Of a stretch of 10,940 nt of DNA, positions 7,647 through 10,940 are shown piece after piece; positions within the stretch are counted from its first letter, which is position 1, and every line of letters begins with the position of its first letter. The position numbers and the translations under genes were made by a program. Below the pieces are notes generated by a model. It searched no databases. It was not told where the DNA came from and saw only the letters and a program-made list of their open reading frames with translations. Source of the DNA: Verrucomicrobia bacterium UBA1412 (GTDB lineage: Bacteria; Verrucomicrobiota; Verrucomicrobiia; Limisphaerales; UBA1412); the NCBI GenBank assembly GCA_002305615.1, contig DBPU01000006.1:1-10940 (forward strand), read 5' to 3'.

Positions 7647-7675
7647 AGCATAGTTCTTGTGTACATATAAGTCAA
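7647..7675 (-). promoter_or_regulatory. sigma-70-like promoter for the 91-codon gene
   Basis: On the minus strand, TTGACT (7675-7670, five of six matches to TTGACA) is followed after exactly 17 bases by TATGCT (7652-7647, four of six matches to TATAAT). Transcription would start near 7640 and give a leader of about 90 bases before the ATG at 7547. It lies in the intergenic gap after the 323-codon gene, which has no obvious terminator, so read-through into the small gene is also possible. Confidence 0.5.
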
Positions 7676-7700
7676 TTATTTTTTCTCGATCTTACTTTTT

Positions 7701-8672
7701 TTACTCCGTTTTTTCCTTAAAGTTTTCTGCCTTTTCCGGCTTTTTCTGAGGCGGGAACGATTCCGGAGGGGCAAAGCGTTTGATCAAATTGCTCTTTTGT
7801 GTGGCATCCATCTTCAGAAATTCTTCATCAGGAATGGATAAGAGGTTTTTAATGTAACTATACTTGTCTGCATCTTCCCGGCATCTTTGCATCGTTTCTT
7901 CTATTCGAAGCTTCATTTCTTCTTCTGTAAATCCTATATTTTTATTTGTAAAATAATTAATATCATAAACTTTATTTGTAAAAATTTCTATCTCTTTTAC
8001 TATAGGATCATTTTCTAAAGCTTCAATATAATCCCTTTCCGTTCGCTCTTTGTCCCGTATGAGCAAAGGCAGACTCTGAAATAAAGAACGATCACCCACA
8101 TGAAAATAAATTAATCTTTTTGAATATCCATCTATTATCATTTCAGCAGACTGATTGCCATTAGGGTCTTTTCGACTCCAAATAATGTTAAAAACAGGAG
8201 ATTTTAATTCTTCTAAAGGAGTTAATTTGCCCGGCTCTGGTGGCAGCCTGTAGGAGCGCTGTCTGACAGTATGATGAGACTCGGCCAGCAGTTTCTCCAT
8301 ATTTATCCCCGATTTGGCGAGCCAGTTGGTCGCCAAGGTTAAAGCTTCCTGAGCATCGATTTGTGACTTCAAAAGACACAGTTCCTTTACTCTCTTTTGG
8401 AAAACGGACTTTTCCGAGTTGTAATCGGGCATAAAACCAATGATCCGAAAATCAGCCAAATGACCTTCGATGAAACCGAATCGATAATGGCTCTCCGGTA
8501 AGGTGAAAGCCCCTCCGACGAAACCTCCGGGAAATACAGGGGCAGCCCACTTGATATTCTCACTGGTAATGGGACGCTCCAGCGGTATATCCATTTTTTC
8601 ACAAAACCAATTGGCATGTGCCAGCATAAGAGTCATCGCAACAAAACGAAACGCTAAACTTGCAGTGTACAT
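7701..8672 (-). CDS. exported protein of unknown function
   Basis: The product has 323 residues. Residues 1-20 form a likely Sec signal peptide ending in the signal peptidase I motif AHA|NW, so it should be exported. I do not recognise a named family. The middle (about 106-193) reads DAQEALTLATNWLAKSGIN... then ...VFNIIWSR...SAEMIIDGYSKRLIYFHV. This is a helix followed by strands in a PepSY-like layout, and it resembles uncharacterised exported proteins common in Verrucomicrobiota; that is an impression, not a search result. The C-terminal third is helical and charged, ending in a Lys/Pro/Glu-rich tail. The start is supported by AAAAGG five bases before the ATG. The gene begins 30 bases after the large surface-protein gene with no terminator between, so the two are probably co-transcribed and may act together outside the cytoplasm. 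It is AT-rich like its partner. Confidence 0.75.
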   Translation of the reverse strand: MYTASLAFRFVAMTLMLAHANWFCEKMDIPLERPITSENIKWAAPVFPGGFVGGAFTLPESHYRFGFIEGHLADFRIIGFMPDYNSEKSVFQKRVKELCLLKSQIDAQEALTLATNWLAKSGINMEKLLAESHHTVRQRSYRLPPEPGKLTPLEELKSPVFNIIWSRKDPNGNQSAEMIIDGYSKRLIYFHVGDRSLFQSLPLLIRDKERTERDYIEALENDPIVKEIEIFTNKVYDINYFTNKNIGFTEEEMKLRIEETMQRCREDADKYSYIKNLLSIPDEEFLKMDATQKSNLIKRFAPPESFPPQKKPEKAENFKEKTE

Positions 8673-8702
8673 ATCGACCTTTTATCAATTCTTTTCCGTT
8701 AA

Positions 8703-10940
8703 TCAGTCTCCTATTTTTAAATCTTCACAACCAGATATTTTCCAAGAAGTTGCGCCAGGGAAACCAGCTTTCACTACATTAGTGCCAAAGCTGTCCACAC
8801 AGTCTCTTAAAATATCCCCATCCACCCATCTTCCCCATAAGTTGGTTAATCCTCTCGTGTATGCAGAATGTTGACCAAACCACGGATACCCTATAAATGG
8901 AAGAGCTCCAGGAACAATTATTTCACCTTTCCACCCCACATAGGCTCTTGGTTGGCGAGCACAATTTTTATAATCATCTACAGTACAAGTAGTTCCACTT
9001 TTAGCGAAATCGACACCAAAAGCTGCGACCATAAATTTATCATGAGAATAACACGAGTTCAATACCGTCAGTTTATAGGGGCGTTTATTTAATTCTGGTT
9101 TCATTGTAGATTCCATATATTCTGTTTGCATATTTTTATTTGTCAATAAATTAACGATTTCATAGGAGTCTAGATTACTGATTTTTGAATTTCCTGCTAT
9201 GTTGCCCGATTCTGCTCCATGTCCGAACCAGAAAAAATTGCCGCTTCCAGCCAGTGCGTTCGTAAGCACTCCTTTATCAACGTCGGTGTCATATCGAAAG
9301 GCCGTGGAAACAAGAGGTGCATTAGCCGGCTCTGGCAGAACCGTATATGGATTGTCCCAAACAGCGCCGTTCAAAAAATTTATAACCCCATTCCTCATCA
9401 GTGCGGTGCGTTGATTTACAAAAGATGTTCCATATTCATCCCAGCCCCAAGCGACTGTGAAAACATTAGAATTCTGAATAGTTCCTTCCTTTTCATAAGA
9501 TTTTGTTATGGCTCCCTCTTGATTCGGATTGGTATCAGGTGTTCCTGGAACTATTTCAGCCTTAATTCCCCCGAAAGTTAGCTGAATACCATCTGCATTG
9601 CAAAGGTCCCATCCCAACAATAGCCGCCCATCGGTAACGGGAAATACTCCCTCCGTGAGGGGGGAATCGTATTCATCATAAAGATAGACCGTATAGTTTG
9701 TTTCAGTATTGGAGCTCGCCAAACTTGCGTCAATGACCAGTGCACTTGAGAAACGATCGGCCACCGGGTTAAATCTCAAAGGATTGGCCAGATACACGCT
9801 TTTCGTAGTTCCGACGACAATATCTTCGTCTTCATCACCATATTCGATGTACATCTGGATATTATGGACCCCATTGGTTAAGTAACTGGTATTCCATTTG
9901 AGCACCCATTCCCCATCTTCACGTTGTGTGAGAAAAGTATTATCTACGGGGAAACCATCTACCATTAATCCTACCGAATTTCTATGTTCTTTTATCGTTG
10001 GAATTACGTTTGGCAAGGGAAAATATACGTGGCCTGACAGAGTGCTTCCGCTGGAGATAAACTGTAAGTTAAGCGGATTATCCTGTATCCCGGGATGGGT
10101 TCCCAAGAGATATTCTGCCAGATTGTTTACACCATCTTCATCAGGGTCGTTCAACGAATTAGTGACGGAAAGAGTCATTCCATAATCGAGTAACCATTGT
10201 TGGGGGATTTTGGGATCGTTTGTGCTCATTATTTGCTTAACGGTTATCCAGGACTTTAACATACCTCCCTTACCATCCGTAACAACATATTCAAAGCGGT
10301 CGTCTCCGTAATACTGCAGATTCCTTTCGTAGGTAATGTTGCCGCCGCTATGCGTAGCTGTCCCGTATTTTGGTGCTGTTAGAGCAAATAAGCTAACTGT
10401 GTCATTGTCCGGATCGGTCACATTAGTCAAAACGTTAAATGTTGCTGAGAAGGAGTTTGTCTGTAAGATTAAGAGAGCCGGAGCCAGTTGTTGGGGTGGA
10501 TTATTTCCGGTTTTGTTTACAAATACTGTAGTCACTCCTATACCTTCACCTCCGTACTTGTTTTCAATTAAATAGAAAAAGGAATCTGCACCATAATAGT
10601 TCGTGTCCGAGGTATAAAAGAGCGAAAATGGAACAGATACCCAAACCCCTTCTTCCTGATAAAAATTTTCATGACTAATTGTTCCGTGTGTAGGATTCGA
10701 ATATCCTGTTAAGAGAAAATTTTCATCATTTGGAGCATGGTCGTTTTTTAGAATATCTAAGTGGTTGTAAAGACTATTCTGTTGGACCATGAAATAATCA
10801 GGCTCTGCCACGGGAGAAACATCGACGATACGGAAAAAACTCGAAGTATACTGATCCTGTCCCATATCTGCGATCAGTACGGCAATATTCGTTTCAGCAA
10901 TGAAAGATGTCCCAAAATTCCATAAATCGGGATTGGGGAC
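8703..10940 (-). CDS. large modular extracellular protein with caspase-like C-terminal domain (5' end outside window)
   Basis: The reading frame is open to the right edge, so this is a partial gene of at least 745 codons; the internal ATG at 10865 is not the start. Numbering from that ATG, the order is as follows. Two tandem cadherin/Ig-like repeats lie at about 20-116 and 124-209, each with the PxxGT...YGxDxFxY core. A calcium-loop-like D240-P-D-E-D-G...E251 with the tail EYLLGTHP follows. Next is an Ig-like module (about 275-342: GLMVDG...WNTSYLTNGVHNIQ) and a beta-rich linker to about 460. The C-terminal domain (about 466-705) has a strand VFTVAWGWDEYG, then NFFWFGHG with His549, then KLTVLNSC with Cys605, then RAYVGWKG (640-647). 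The His-Gly and Asn-Ser-Cys spacing matches clan CD cysteine peptidases (caspase, CHAT, gingipain), so a surface protease is plausible but unproven. It ends at KIGD with no sorting signal that I recognise. Confidence 0.85.
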   Translation of the reverse strand, partial: VPNPDLWNFGTSFIAETNIAVLIADMGQDQYTSSFFRIVDVSPVAEPDYFMVQQNSLYNHLDILKNDHAPNDENFLLTGYSNPTHGTISHENFYQEEGVWVSVPFSLFYTSDTNYYGADSFFYLIENKYGGEGIGVTTVFVNKTGNNPPQQLAPALLILQTNSFSATFNVLTNVTDPDNDTVSLFALTAPKYGTATHSGGNITYERNLQYYGDDRFEYVVTDGKGGMLKSWITVKQIMSTNDPKIPQQWLLDYGMTLSVTNSLNDPDEDGVNNLAEYLLGTHPGIQDNPLNLQFISSGSTLSGHVYFPLPNVIPTIKEHRNSVGLMVDGFPVDNTFLTQREDGEWVLKWNTSYLTNGVHNIQMYIEYGDEDEDIVVGTTKSVYLANPLRFNPVADRFSSALVIDASLASSNTETNYTVYLYDEYDSPLTEGVFPVTDGRLLLGWDLCNADGIQLTFGGIKAEIVPGTPDTNPNQEGAITKSYEKEGTIQNSNVFTVAWGWDEYGTSFVNQRTALMRNGVINFLNGAVWDNPYTVLPEPANAPLVSTAFRYDTDVDKGVLTNALAGSGNFFWFGHGAESGNIAGNSKISNLDSYEIVNLLTNKNMQTEYMESTMKPELNKRPYKLTVLNSCYSHDKFMVAAFGVDFAKSGTTCTVDDYKNCARQPRAYVGWKGEIIVPGALPFIGYPWFGQHSAYTRGLTNLWGRWVDGDILRDCVDSFGTNVVKAGFPGATSWKISGCEDLKIGD

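Noticed and set aside
8703..10865. The 720-codon frame as a complete gene starting at 10865
   Set aside because: The frame stays open through 25 more codons to the window edge, no Shine-Dalgarno precedes 10865, and no signal peptide follows it. The true start lies outside.

Overview
The window holds seven protein-coding genes and no RNA genes, CRISPR array or insertion sequence that I can see. The organism looks like a member of the Verrucomicrobiota or a close relative in the PVC group. This is an inference. It rests on the large surface protein at the right end, whose mix of cadherin/Ig-like repeats, an EF-hand-like DPDEDG...E loop followed by an EYLLGTHP-type tail, and an 'xNGVHNIQ' Ig-like module is typical of that phylum. 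No 16S or marker phylogeny is possible from this window.

Layout. Bases 1-196 are a short non-coding leader with a degenerate CACGA repeat and a 12-base palindrome. Bases 197-2797 (+) encode HrpB, a DEAH-box ATP-dependent RNA helicase. It converges with a minus-strand gene set, and the two stop codons share the palindrome CTAG. The minus-strand set reads, in order of transcription: aconitase AcnA (6968-4311), a small three-helix membrane protein (4298-3819) and an exported TPR protein (3822-2794). Gaps of 12 and -4 bases make it a likely operon. Upstream of acnA is about 300 bases of non-coding DNA with a 13-base operator-like palindrome and a rho-independent terminator. That terminator ends a 91-codon gene for a small single-pass membrane protein with a coiled-coil tail (7547-7272), which has its own recognisable promoter and ribosome binding site.

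The right third (about 7.55-10.94 kb, minus strand) is visibly more AT-rich. It holds a two-gene unit: a large modular extracellular protein that runs off the right edge (10940-8703), then, 30 bases downstream, an exported protein of unknown function (8672-7701). The last part of the large protein carries a Gly-His-Gly and an Asn-Ser-Cys motif, each at the end of a predicted beta strand and 56 residues apart. This is the arrangement of the catalytic dyad in clan CD cysteine peptidases (caspase, CHAT and gingipain families).

The left two thirds are housekeeping (RNA helicase, TCA cycle, envelope accessory proteins). The right third is an accessory-looking cell-surface module, and its putative caspase-like domain is the most interesting item in the window.
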